64,000 nucleotides of DNA, from positions 6,472,827-6,536,826 of the forward strand of contig NC_085095.1 of the NCBI RefSeq assembly GCF_963422355.1, given 5' to 3'. Of the stretch, positions 1-10,625 are shown in pieces. The position numbers were made by a program, and so were the translations under genes. Source of the DNA: Corticium candelabrum (lineage: Eukaryota > Porifera > Homoscleromorpha > Homosclerophorida > Plakinidae). The notes beneath the pieces were generated by a model. The model worked only from the letters and a program-made list of their open reading frames with translations. It made no database searches and was not told the origin of the DNA. The number at the start of each line of letters is the position of its first letter. The first letter of the stretch is position 1.

Positions 1-745
1 ACGATTGTATTGGAGGGATGCATTTCACAATACACTAGACTATTGTATTGGAGAGATGCATCTCACAATACACTAGACTATTTTATTGAAGAGATTCATC
101 TCACAATACACTAGACTATTGTATTGGAGAGATGCATCTCACAATACACTAGACTATTTTATTGAAGAGATGCATCTCACAATACACTAGGCTATTTTGT
201 ATTGTCCTTACATAGACTAATTGTATTGTAGGGATGCATCTCACAATACACTAGACTATTGTATTGGAGGGATGCATCTCTCCTTACATAGATTAATTGT
301 ATTATAGGGATGCATCTCACAATGCACTAGACTATTGTATTGGAGGGATGCATCTCTCCTTACATAGACTAATTGTATTGTAGGGATGCATCTTACAATA
401 TACTAGACTATTGTATTGGAGGGATGCATTTGTATTGGAGGTATGCATCTCACAATACACTAGACTATTGTATTGTCCTTACATAGACTAATTGTATTGT
501 AGGGATGCATCTCACAATACACTAGACTATTGTATTGAAGGGATGCATCTCACAATACACTAGACTATTGCATTGGAGGGATGCATCTCACAATACACTA
601 GACTATTGTATTGGAGGGATGCATCTAACAATACTAGACTAATTGTATAGTAGGGATGCATCTCACAATACACTAGACTATTGTATTGGAGGGATGCATC
701 TCACAATACACTAGACTATTGTATTGGAGGGATGCATCTCACAAT
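1..745. repeat. 38-bp tandem repeat array, block 1
   Basis: Tandem copies of a unit of about 38 bases, with core GGGATGCATCTCACAATACA followed by CTAGACTATTGTATTGGA. Some units carry a shorter variant containing CCTTACATAGACTAATTG. Each unit holds a short inverted repeat (CAATA ... TATTG) around CACTAGAC. Units differ by point changes and small length changes. No coding potential is seen. Confidence 0.9.
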
Positions 746-885
746 ATATATATTTTTCAGTACTGTCATCAAAAGCACAAGGCAAATTACAAGCAAACTA
801 CGACACGAACTAAAATGCAAACTACAATGCAAACTACAACGCAAACTACAATACAAACTACAATGCAACCAAGCACACACACACA

Positions 886-948
<63 letters not shown>

Positions 949-1070
949 ACATAAACTTATGAAAAGTCAAAACTAAATTCTCGTTTGGCAAGGTTAGCTG
1001 GCCCGCTGGTACCAGACTCCTTCTTGCCAACAATTGTCAATGCCCGTTTATTGATTATGTCCGAATTTAG
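746..1070. other. spacer with CAAACTA repeats and (CA)n
   Basis: Short imperfect repeats of CAAACTACAATG (about 785-868) run into a (CA)n tract (about 873-946). About 120 bases of unique sequence follow before the 38-bp array resumes. Reading frames here are products of the repeats. Confidence 0.7.
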
Positions 1071-1466
1071 TCTCACAATACACTAGACTATTGTATTGGA
1101 GGGATGCATCTCACAATACACTAGACTATTGTATTGAAGGGATGCATCTCACAATACACTAGACTATTGCATTGGAGGGATGCATCTAACAATACTAGAC
1201 TAATTGTATAGTAGGGATGCATCTCACAATACACTAGACTATTGTATTGGAGGGATGCATCTCACAATACACTAGACTATTGTATTGGAGGGATGCATCT
1301 CACAATACACTAGACTATTGTATTGGAGGGATGCATCTCACAATACACTAGACTATTGTATTGAAGGGATGCATCTCATAATACACTAGACTATTGTATT
1401 GAAGGGATGCATCTCACAGTACACTAGACTATTGCATTGGAGGGATGCATCTCACAATACATAGAC
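1071..1466. repeat. 38-bp tandem repeat array, block 2
   Basis: The same 38-bp unit as at the left edge, about ten copies, ending about 200 bases downstream of the VTA1 stop codon. Blocks 1 and 2 are separated by a (CA)n spacer, so they are probably one array with a small insertion. Confidence 0.88.
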
Positions 1467-1663
1467 ATTAACTAATACGTATGCTCTGTGTTAGTTCGGA
1501 GCTGATGTGACTAAGTTTGGTAGAGCTGCTCACAAAGGAGAAATCTTCCGTCAAAGGGACAAGTAAACACTGGCCAAGGCGATTCACTATTTTAATACAA
1601 ACTACAATCAAACTACAAACATGACAGCTCTCTACTAGTTTGTTGCACAATTTTAAATACCCC

Positions 1664-2801
1664 CTACGCTTCTTCTCTCCCTGTGGTAAGCAAATTTAGC
1701 GCTTTTGTAAGACAATCAACCGCCGTCTTGACATCCTCGTAGTTCAATGAACTGACCGTGAATTTACACAATTTTTTTACTCTCTCCGCTCGCTTCGAGT
1801 CATACGGCAAGATTCCAGCAGGAACAGGATGCGGATTACTAACGACAGCACCAGCAGTTGCAGCCGGGGCGGCAGGCTGACTGACAGTATCACTGAATGC
1901 TTGCATATTCACTGGCTGGTGATAGCCGTGTGCAGGTGGTAAAGTGGAAATGGGTAGTTGAGGTTGAGTGTATGCTGGATATGCTGGATACGCAGGTGCC
2001 ATGGGAGCCGGATGTTCGAACGATGAGAAACCAATTTGTGGTTGTTGTCCGCCGCTCGTGTCCCCGTAATTCGAACTTTCATGTGACTGGGTGGGCACCA
2101 TAAACATGTCGTCGGTTCCTTTGCCGTCGTCCCCGACGGGTCCAGCAACGGGAGTTTCACCATTCTTGAGACAAGTGCTGATGTACGTTGCCTTCCACTT
2201 GGCATACTTCTGTTGCGCAGGAATCTGCTCACACACACACACACACACACACGACAACATATTATCACATGACTAGAGATAACAACATCACGTGACAACA
2301 AGCATCAACATATCACGTGACCATATGCACATGCATTCACACCTCGGGAGAGAGCTCGCCAAACTGCTTGAGAACGTCGAACAGAATGCTTGCCGTGTAG
2401 AAACTCTTCACCACATTCCTACCATCACATTCAATGCATCATTCGAATGTGTCGTCAACAATACGCACGAGCTCATGCTTTGTCTGACATTCCGAATCTT
2501 GCTGCACGATCCTCGGTGTCTGCATACGAAAATAGCTTCAGAGCTCTCTCTTCGACAAATGCCTGACCAACGATGTCATTGCTAATAGCTTCATGACCGG
2601 CCAATTCTTTCTTTGTCTGTAAACGGATATAACACGTGTAGTAACCATATTAAAGAGTCAAATCGACACACAAGTGAATGTAGAAAACTATACAGACTGA
2701 AGACAGACCAACAAACACACAAGCGGGTAAACAGACAGACACAAAACCAAAAAATTGACTGACAGACAGACACACAGAAAGAGACAGACAGACACACAGA
2801 A

Positions 2802-2842
<41 letters not shown>

Positions 2843-3781
2843 CTCACAGATTAACTTATGTATGGAGCTGTTGAAAGTTTTTGTCTGAAGCTGATGTTGT
2901 GACGGGCAATTGCATTGAGTTAATTTAGTAAATGTTGCCATGCCATGACTGCATCTTGCTTTGTAGCCTGAACACTTACTAGCCCACCAACCCAATCCGT
3001 CAGGTAAGTCCCAGCGAGGTACATGTTCCGTGTAATCCATATGGCGCTAACAACTGGCTTAGACAGGATAGAAGCCGACGCTACTGCGTCTACCAATTTG
3101 TTTCAACTCCTATTGTCAATGCTGGCAATGATGGTAAACAGTATACTGCCGACTGGGTGCTTCCACCCCACCAGTCGCTTTGCTCCCCCTTGCCCTAGAC
3201 AGACAGACAGACAGACAGAAAGAGACGGCAATTAAAACACTGACAGACAGAAAAGACTGTCAAACAGGCCAACAAAAAGACAGACCAATTAACACCCAAG
3301 CAGATAAACAGGCATAAAAGCAAACAAACAAAAAAGTCGACAGACAAACAAACAGACAGAAAAAGCAGACTAACAAACACACTGACAGACAGACAAAAGA
3401 GAATACAGACCACCAAACAAACTCACAGACAGACTAGCAATCAAACAGACAAAAGAGAGAGAAAACAAAGAGGACAGAAGAAAGACAGACAAATCGAGAA
3501 ACACAAACAAATTGAAACACTACCACTTCAATTCTGTCCATCAAAGATATCAAAAACGCTTTCCCTGCCGGTTGTTTGTTGCCTCCTATTCGTAGACCCT
3601 CTTGAATGGCATAGAGAGAACCTACAACGTACTAGTCACGTGACCCGCTTTATCACCCTCTACTAAGAACCCGACAGCGTTACTTACAATAGTATGAAAC
3701 GACAGGATCCCTTTTCTCAAATTCCCGCGCAGCGCGAAGAAACGGCTGCAACGACTTGACCTCCGGAGGCACAGACATCAT
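1664..3781 (-). CDS. VTA1: VTA1, vacuolar protein sorting-associated protein (LIP5 type)
   Basis: VTA1/LIP5 is the cytosolic cofactor that stimulates the VPS4 ATPase and binds ESCRT-III subunits in multivesicular body sorting. I read five minus-strand exons: 3781-3688, 3621 to 3524 or 3527, 2616-2489, 2418-2343 and 2224-1664, giving about 318 residues (human protein 307). Phases join cleanly and splice sites are GT-AG. Exons 1-4 (about residues 1-132) encode the MIT-like N-terminus, with EKRDPVVSYYC and the KSFYTAS segment. Exon 5 starts with KYAKWKATYI and CLKNGETP, then has a Pro/Gln linker with a PAY repeat. It ends in the VPS4-binding VSL helices (YEDVKTAVDCLTKALNLLTTGRE). Two ATGs are adjacent (3781, 3778); the first was used. 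The donor of exon 2 is ambiguous by 3 bases. Intron 2 is filled with ACAG repeats. Exons 1 and part of 2 are duplicated near 14.3 kb. Confidence 0.9.
2688..3495. repeat. ACAG-rich simple repeats in VTA1 intron 2
   Basis: Imperfect (ACAG)n/(GACA)n tracts at about 2690-2845 and 3195-3490, with unique sequence between them, lie inside the 0.9-kb second intron of VTA1. The long frames rich in CLSVCLSV are translations of the tract. Confidence 0.8.
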
Positions 3782-4095
3782 CGACGAAGACCCGGATGAC
3801 CACTTTATGACCCTAATGTGGGCCCCGGATAACACATTTATAATGTCTCTCTCGCGTTTATGGATCCGGTCACGTATTTGCAAATCAGCTCTATCCAAGA
3901 AGAAATGGACTATGACACGCACAACACAATTCGACCTAAAACTTGTCTTGTAACTTTGGAAAACAATGATTATGAAGCATCTGCGTTGTGTGTTAGAGAA
4001 ACAACTTAGAATTACTAGAGGATAATTGGCGACATCCGCTCTCGTGACAATTTGGCACATACGGTAAAAGTGGAACTAAAATTTTAGTAAAAATG
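3782..4095. promoter_or_regulatory. VTA1 upstream region
   Basis: This is sequence between the VTA1 start codon and the minisatellite. A diverged copy lies at about 14,454-14,775, and a short remnant (about 31,945-32,025) lies after VWA copy 3. It probably holds the VTA1 promoter. No TATA box is evident and no binding site was assigned. Confidence 0.4.
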
Positions 4096-4841
4096 ATATA
4101 CACTGTACTACATGTCTGCACTGTACATGTCTGCACTGTACATGTCTGCACTGTACATGTCTGCACTGTACATGTCTGCACTGTACATGTCTGCACTGTA
4201 CTACATGTCTGCACTGTACTACATGTCTGCACTGTACTACATGTCTGCACTGTACTACATGTCTGCACTGTACTACATGTCTGCACTGTACTACATGTCT
4301 GCACTGTACTACATGTCTGCACTGTACTACATGTCTGCACTGTACTACATGTCTGCACTGTACTACATGTCTGCACTGTACTACATGTCTGCACTGTACT
4401 ACATGTCTGCACTGTACTACATGTCTGCACTGTACTACATGTCTGCACTGTACTACATGTCTGCACTGTACTACATGTCTGCACTGTACTACATGTCTGC
4501 ACTGTACTACATGTCTGCACTGTACTACATGTCTGCACTGTACTACATGTCTGCACTGTACTACATGTCTGCACTGTACTACATGTCTGCACTGTACTAC
4601 ATGTCTGCACTGTACTACATGTCTGCACTGTACTACATGTCTGCACTGTACTACATGTCTGCACTGTACTACATGTCTGCACTGTACTACATGTCTGCAC
4701 TGTACTACATGTCTGCACTGTACTACATGTCTGCACTGTACTACATGTCTGCACTGTACTACATGTCTGCACTGTACTACATGTCTGCACTGTACTACAT
4801 GTCTGCACTGTACTACATGTCTGCACTGTACTACATGTCTG
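4096..4841. repeat. 18-bp minisatellite, left part
   Basis: About 40 tandem copies of CATGTCTGCACTGTACTA, with a few 15-base units lacking CTA at the left edge. The array resumes after Gypsy-1 at 9174, so this is one array split by the insertion. The unit length is a multiple of three and most frames lack stops, which produces long spurious ORFs on both strands. Confidence 0.95.
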
Positions 4842-4940
4842 TGTAGTAGGTTGACATGCGAGGACGTGGGTCCGGTTGCGCGTGCGCGGTTTAGCTCTGA
4901 GTTGGCGGTTGTCTAATAACACTTGAGTAGAGTTACCACA
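4842..4940 (+). repeat. Gypsy-1 5' LTR
   Basis: 99 bases, TG...CA ends, identical to the copy at 9075-9173, directly after target duplication GTCTG. Confidence 0.93.
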
Positions 4941-4973
4941 TTGGCGACGAGGTCAGCGAACCAATCGTGAGGT

Positions 4974-7900
4974 ATGTCCACTGTAGTGGGTGCCGTCGGT
5001 CCCTTTGAGGGAAATCAAGAGGAGTGGATGCATTACGTGGAGCGCGTGAAGTTCTTCTGCGTAGCCAACGGGATCACTGACACAGAGCGCAAGAAGGCGG
5101 TATTGTTGAGCGTATGTGGAGTGCAAACGTATAAGCTGATTCGCAACCTGTTGGCGCCTGGCAAGCCGGAAGACGCGGAGTATGACGACATCGTAGCAAA
5201 GGTCAAAGATCACGTGAACCCGAAGCCGTCCACTGTTGTTCAACGCTTCCGCTTCAACAGTAGATCACAGAAGCCAGGGGAATCAGTAGTGCAGTTTATG
5301 GCTGAACTGCGCCGTTTTTCCACGGATTGTGACTTTGGAGACACACTAGCTGACATGCTAAGGGACAGGTTGGTGTGCGGAGTGAGTGATGGGAGGATCC
5401 AACGGAGACTGCTGCAAGAAAAGGAACTCACGTTTGACAAAGCACTGAGTTTAGCCAGAGCGATGGAGACAGCTGCACTGAATGCAGAGGAGATTCAGAG
5501 ACCGACTGGTGACAGCGTAGAAGGAGAGGTACACAAAATGCAGGAAACCAAGCCCAGTCTACCTAAGATGAAGTGTTTCCGGTGCCTTGGATTCCACCCA
5601 CCAAACAGTTGTTATGCTCAGAGGATGCAGTGCCATAAGTGCAAGAAGGTTGGACACCTCGCTCGAGCATGTCGAGGCCAGCGACAGCCAGGCCAGGCAA
5701 GGAATGAAATAGCTGCCCAATCTCCTGTGACGAAAACACATCGAGTTGAAACCACACCTCTTACACCCAAAGCCCAACAAGCAGTGGAAGAAGGGCAAAG
5801 CGATGATGGAGTTGAAGGAATGTATACAGTATACGTTGTGGGTAAGGAGTGTCAGAATGAACCACTAGCAGTGACGGTTCATATCAACAAGAAAGCAGTA
5901 CAGATGGAAGTTGATACTGGAGCATCAGTGTCAATTGTAAGTGAGAGCACTTACAAGAAACTGTGGAAGAGGCAAGAGTTGCCTGGTTTACGACGACCAC
6001 AAGTGAGGTTGCATACTTACTCTGGGGAACCATTGACAGTGTTGGGAGAGCTGGATGTCCGAGTGCGGACTCAAAATCAGATTGCAACGCTACCACTAAT
6101 AGTGGTGCGTAATGATGGACCCAATCTACTGGGAAGGAACTGGATGAAGTCACTCGTATTACCATGGCATGAAATGTTACAGAAGGGACACATCAAGTCC
6201 ATTGGTACAGAGACGTCCTGCACAGAGTTGCTGAAGAGGTTTGATGGTGTGTTTGAAGAAGGGATTGGTGAGTTGAAAGGAACGATGGCTGCTGTCAAAG
6301 TGAAAGAGGGCAGTGCAGCGCGATTTTTCAAGCCGAGACCAGTACCATATGCCTACCGGGCGAAGGTAGAACATGAGCTAAAGCGACTAGAAGCTGAGGG
6401 CATAATTGAACCGGTTCGATTTGCCAACTGGGCGGCTCCCATTGTCCCCATATTGAAAGCTGACGGCTCCATTAGGATCTGTGGTGATTATCGACTCACG
6501 GTTAACCAGGTGGCAGAGACTGAGAAGTACCCATTACCAAGAGTGGAAGACATTTTTGCTTCGTTGGCTGGGGGACAGACATTTACAAAGCTCGATCTTA
6601 GTCATGCATATCAACAAGTGAAACTGGAAGAACAGTCCAAGCAATACCTGGTCATTAACACCCACTTGGGATTGTTTCAGTATAACAGGCTGCCGTTTGG
6701 AGTAGCAGCTGCACCAGCGATCTTCCAGAGGATAATGGATTGTCTGTTGCAGGGAATTCCAGGAACAGTGGTCTACCTAGATGATATTCTCATCACGGGT
6801 CGATCACAGAAGGAACATCTAAGGAACTTAGAAGCTGTGTTGAGCCGATTGGCAGGAGCAAGAATTCGGTTGAAAAGACAGAAGTGTTCCTTCTTGAAAA
6901 AGGAGATACAGTATTTAGGACATCGGATTGACAGCAAGGGAATTTACCCAACGGATGAGAAAGTCCAGGCTGTTCGAGCAGCGCCAGAACCCACCGACGT
7001 GGGCCAACTACGAGCCTATTTAGGGCTAATTAACTACTACGGCCGATTCCTACCAGGCCTAGCAAAGACCTTGGCGCCCTTGTACAAGCTCCTTCGTCAA
7101 GGAATGAACTGGAGATGGGGTGAAGAACAAAAGACGGCATTCAGATGTTCAAAGGCAGCATTACAGTCAGATAAGCTACTAGTTCATTACGATCCGAGGA
7201 TACCTTTGTCGCTTGCCTGTGATGCTTCACCGGTAGGGATAGGAGCCGTGTTGTCACATCAGTACCCGGATGGTGGGGAAAGACCGATTGCCTACGCGTC
7301 CCGTTCTTTGACCAAGGCGGAACAAGGATATGCACAGATCGACAGGGAAGCATTGTCAGTGGTGTTTGGGGTTAAACGGTTTCGACAGTACGTGTTTGGA
7401 CACCAGTTTACCATTTTTACCGACCATAAACCACTGCTCACCTTATTGGGGGAGAACAGAGGCGTACCAGCAATGTGCTCCGGACGAGTGCAACGTTGGT
7501 CACTGATGCTGTCCAGTTATCAGTATACAATGACGTATCGACCCGGATCGTTAAATAGCAATGCAGATGGGTTAAGCCGACTGCCAAGCAGTGGGGTGCC
7601 CGACGAAGAGGAAGAGCCTGTGGAGGCTGTGCTGGCATTGCAGACACTGAGTTCATCGTCAACCAAACCAATCACCGCAGTCCAGATACGACGGGGGACG
7701 GAGAGAGACCCAGTGTTATCCCAAGTGCGTCAGTATACACTGACTGGATGGCCAAGTGTTGTGGAACGAGCTGATATCCGGCCGTACTTTAACCGACGCT
7801 ACGAGCTAAGCGTTTCAGGTGGCTGTGTGTTTTGGGGAGGACGCGTGGTAGTACCACCTCAAACACGATCATCAGTGTTAGAAGAGCTTCATGTATCACA

Positions 7901-9026
7901 CCCAGGAGAAACAAGGATGAAGGGGCTTGCTCGAAGTTTCGTATGGTGGCCGGGCATAGACAAGGAGCTGGAGAGAGTAGTGAAAGGATGCCACACTTGT
8001 CAGGTACATCGCAAATTGCCGGCGTTGGCACCTCTGCATCCGTGGGCACAAGCAGACAGAGCATGGTCTCGCTTACACATTGATTTTGCTGGGCCGTTTC
8101 TTGGCCAGTCGTTCCTTATCGTAGTTGACGCCTATTCCAAGTGGCTGGAGGTGGACACTATGACATCTACGACGGCGCGCGTAACGATCAAGAAGCTGCA
8201 GCGGTTATTTGCAACACATGGCATTCCAGAGATAGTAGTATCTGATAATGGGGCTGCCTTTACCAGTGCTGAATTTCGGCAATTTATGGAAGGAAATGGC
8301 ATTAAGCACATCTATTCTGCGCCATATCACCCATCGTCTAACGGGTTGGCAGAACGAGCAGTAGCAACCTTCAAAGGGGCTATGAAGAGAATGAATTCGG
8401 AGTATGGATCATTGGAGAGTAAAATTGACAGATTCCTGCTGCGGTACCGAATCACACCACACGCTACCACTGGTGAACCACCGGCTCTCTTACTGTTAGG
8501 GCGGATGCCGCGGAGTAGATTGGATCTACTACGTCCCGACTTGGCGGCCTATACGTACAAGAAGCAGGAGCAACAAAGAAACGACCATGATAAGCGCAGT
8601 CGAGACCGAACGTTTGAGGTTGGACAGTTGGTGTACGTGAAAAATTTTGGACAGGGCACGCCATGGGTTATGGCAACAGTGAAAGAAAGAACGGGTCCAC
8701 TATCATTCCGAGTCATGTTGCCTGATGGTAGAATGTTACGAAGACACCAAGATCACATTCGGTCGCGTCAACTGGAAGATGACCCACTACCCAACGGCAC
8801 ACATACAGACCCCGCTGCATCACCACCGGAGTCTAACATGACGGAAGAACTGCCTTCAATCGAGGTAACAAGTGAACCAGGAGGGAGCATCTCGGAAACA
8901 AACGGTGACCACGGTGGTCAGGGGGAAACGGTTGGCCATGAAGCAACCAGCAACATGGAGCCGGCATCAACCGGGGTCAGAAGATCTGCTCGAGCAAGGA
9001 AGGCGCCGGACAGACTAGACTTGTAA
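4974..9026 (+). CDS. Gypsy-1 gag-pol polyprotein
   Basis: One open frame of 1,350 codons. A gag region is followed by a zinc knuckle (CHKCKKVGHLARAC, near residue 219). An aspartic protease has DTGAS at about 314. Reverse transcriptase has KLDLSHAYQQ and the YLDD active site at 601-604. RNase H has CDASP with Asp at about 750 and TDHKPL. An HHCC zinc-binding integrase head carries CHTCQ, and the integrase core has D1037, D1091 and E1127 with DD35E spacing. The tail ends in RRSARARKAPDRL. All expected catalytic residues are present. Gag and pol share one frame with no frameshift. The start was taken as the first ATG, 33 bases after the LTR. It is a retrotransposon protein, not a host gene. Confidence 0.95.
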   Translation: MSTVVGAVGPFEGNQEEWMHYVERVKFFCVANGITDTERKKAVLLSVCGVQTYKLIRNLLAPGKPEDAEYDDIVAKVKDHVNPKPSTVVQRFRFNSRSQKPGESVVQFMAELRRFSTDCDFGDTLADMLRDRLVCGVSDGRIQRRLLQEKELTFDKALSLARAMETAALNAEEIQRPTGDSVEGEVHKMQETKPSLPKMKCFRCLGFHPPNSCYAQRMQCHKCKKVGHLARACRGQRQPGQARNEIAAQSPVTKTHRVETTPLTPKAQQAVEEGQSDDGVEGMYTVYVVGKECQNEPLAVTVHINKKAVQMEVDTGASVSIVSESTYKKLWKRQELPGLRRPQVRLHTYSGEPLTVLGELDVRVRTQNQIATLPLIVVRNDGPNLLGRNWMKSLVLPWHEMLQKGHIKSIGTETSCTELLKRFDGVFEEGIGELKGTMAAVKVKEGSAARFFKPRPVPYAYRAKVEHELKRLEAEGIIEPVRFANWAAPIVPILKADGSIRICGDYRLTVNQVAETEKYPLPRVEDIFASLAGGQTFTKLDLSHAYQQVKLEEQSKQYLVINTHLGLFQYNRLPFGVAAAPAIFQRIMDCLLQGIPGTVVYLDDILITGRSQKEHLRNLEAVLSRLAGARIRLKRQKCSFLKKEIQYLGHRIDSKGIYPTDEKVQAVRAAPEPTDVGQLRAYLGLINYYGRFLPGLAKTLAPLYKLLRQGMNWRWGEEQKTAFRCSKAALQSDKLLVHYDPRIPLSLACDASPVGIGAVLSHQYPDGGERPIAYASRSLTKAEQGYAQIDREALSVVFGVKRFRQYVFGHQFTIFTDHKPLLTLLGENRGVPAMCSGRVQRWSLMLSSYQYTMTYRPGSLNSNADGLSRLPSSGVPDEEEEPVEAVLALQTLSSSSTKPITAVQIRRGTERDPVLSQVRQYTLTGWPSVVERADIRPYFNRRYELSVSGGCVFWGGRVVVPPQTRSSVLEELHVSHPGETRMKGLARSFVWWPGIDKELERVVKGCHTCQVHRKLPALAPLHPWAQADRAWSRLHIDFAGPFLGQSFLIVVDAYSKWLEVDTMTSTTARVTIKKLQRLFATHGIPEIVVSDNGAAFTSAEFRQFMEGNGIKHIYSAPYHPSSNGLAERAVATFKGAMKRMNSEYGSLESKIDRFLLRYRITPHATTGEPPALLLLGRMPRSRLDLLRPDLAAYTYKKQEQQRNDHDKRSRDRTFEVGQLVYVKNFGQGTPWVMATVKERTGPLSFRVMLPDGRMLRRHQDHIRSRQLEDDPLPNGTHTDPAASPPESNMTEELPSIEVTSEPGGSISETNGDHGGQGETVGHEATSNMEPASTGVRRSARARKAPDRLDL

Positions 9027-9074
9027 ACTAGCACTATCATACAAGTAGGGGTAAAAGACTTTAGGGGGAAGGGG

Positions 9075-9173
9075 TGTAGTAGGTTGACATGCGAGGACGT
9101 GGGTCCGGTTGCGCGTGCGCGGTTTAGCTCTGAGTTGGCGGTTGTCTAATAACACTTGAGTAGAGTTACCACA
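9075..9173 (+). repeat. Gypsy-1 3' LTR
   Basis: 99 bases identical to the 5' LTR, preceded by a purine tract and followed by target duplication GTCTG. Confidence 0.93.
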
Positions 9174-10554
9174 GTCTGCACTGTACTACATGTCTGCACT
9201 GTACTACATGTCTGCACTGTACTACATGTCTGCACTGTACTACATGTCTGCACTGTACTACATGTCTGCACTGTACTACATGTCTGCACTGTACTACATG
9301 TCTGCACTGTACTACATGTCTGCACTGTACTACATGTCTGCACTGTACTACATGTCTGCACTGTACTACATGTCTGCACTGTACTACATGTCTGCACTGT
9401 ACTACATGTCTGCACTGTACTACATGTCTGCACTGTACTACATGTCTGCACTGTACTACATGTCTGCACTGTACTACATGTCTGCACTGTACTACATGTC
9501 TGCACTGTACTACATGTCTGCACTGTACTACATGTCTGCACTGTACTACATGTCTGCACTGTACTACATGTCTGCACTGTACTACATGTCTGCACTGTAC
9601 TACATGTCTGCACTGTACTACATGTCTGCACTGTACTACATGTCTGCACTGTACTACATGTCTGCACTGTACTACATGTCTGCACTGTACTACATGTCTG
9701 CACTGTACTACATGTCTGCACTGTACTACATGTCTGCACTGTACTACATGTCTGCACTGTACTACATGTCTGCACTGTACTACATGTCTGCACTGTACTA
9801 CATGTCTGCACTGTACTACATGTCTGCACTGTACTACATGTCTGCACTGTACTACATGTCTGCACTGTACTACATGTCTGCACTGTACTACATGTCTGCA
9901 CTGTACTACATGTCTGCACTGTACTACATGTCTGCACTGTACTACATGTCTGCACTGTACTACATGTCTGCACTGTACTACATGTCTGCACTGTACTACA
10001 TGTCTGCACTGTACTACATGTCTGCACTGTACTACATGTCTGCACTGTACTACATGTCTGCACTGTACTACATGTCTGCACTGTACTACATGTCTGCACT
10101 GTACTACATGTCTGCACTGTACTACATGTCTGCACTGTACTACATGTCTGCACTGTACTACATGTCTGCACTGTACTACATGTCTGCACTGTACTACATG
10201 TCTGCACTGTACTACATGTCTGCACTGTACTACATGTCTGCACTGTACTACATGTCTGCACTGTACTACATGTCTGCACTGTACTACATGTCTGCACTGT
10301 ACTACATGTCTGCACTGTACTACATGTCTGCACTGTACTACATGTCTGCACTGTACTACATGTCTGCACTGTACTACATGTCTGCACTGTACTACATGTC
10401 TGCACTGTACTACATGTCTGCACTGTACTACATGTCTGCACTGTACTACATGTCTGCACTGTACTACATGTCTGCACTGTACTACATGTCTGCACTGTAC
10501 ATGTCTGCACTGTACATGTCTACGCTTGTCTGCACTGTACATGTCTACGCTTGT
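9174..10554. repeat. 18-bp minisatellite, right part
   Basis: About 73 almost perfect copies of the same 18-base unit as at 4.1-4.8 kb, ending in 15-base and degenerate units (CATGTCTACGCTTGT). Joined across Gypsy-1, the array was about 2.1 kb before the insertion. It fills the space between the divergent VTA1 and VWA copy 1 genes. Confidence 0.95.
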
Positions 10555-10625
10555 ACGCTGAATAGATAATACCGTCCACATCCGTCTATCGACCCGCCCA
10601 CATCTGTCATGTGATAACGTCAGTA
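10555..10625 (+). promoter_or_regulatory. upstream segment of VWA copies 1 and 2 (class A)
   Basis: A segment almost identical to 15,061-15,135 precedes the ATG. It carries CACATCCGTCTATCGAC and CCCACATCTGTC. Related CACATCCGTCTATC motifs recur in the 3' flanks of copies 1-3 and upstream of REPS (about 56,080). It is unrelated to the segment before copies 3 and 4. A promoter role is inferred from position. Confidence 0.45.

Larger units (their letters stand above)
4842..9173 (+). mobile_element. Gypsy-1: complete Ty3/gypsy LTR retrotransposon
   Basis: The 99-base LTRs at 4842-4940 and 9075-9173 appear identical, start TGTAGT and end CCACA. A 5-base target duplication, GTCTG, flanks the element (4837-4841 and 9174-9178). 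The bases after the 5' LTR (TTGGCGACGAGG) sit where a tRNA primer site is expected, but the tRNA was not assigned. A purine tract (about 9062-9074) precedes the 3' LTR. With one open gag-pol frame and identical LTRs, this looks like a recent and possibly competent insertion. Confidence 0.95.

Noticed and set aside
1..1466. CRISPR-like array at the left edge
   Set aside because: The 38-bp units are contiguous with no unique spacers, and the genome is eukaryotic; it is a plain tandem repeat.
4093..4922. Long ORFs of repeated HVCTVL, MSALYY or STVQTC
   Set aside because: Products of an 18-bp array whose length is a multiple of three and which lacks stops in most frames; open on both strands at once, with no other coding signal.
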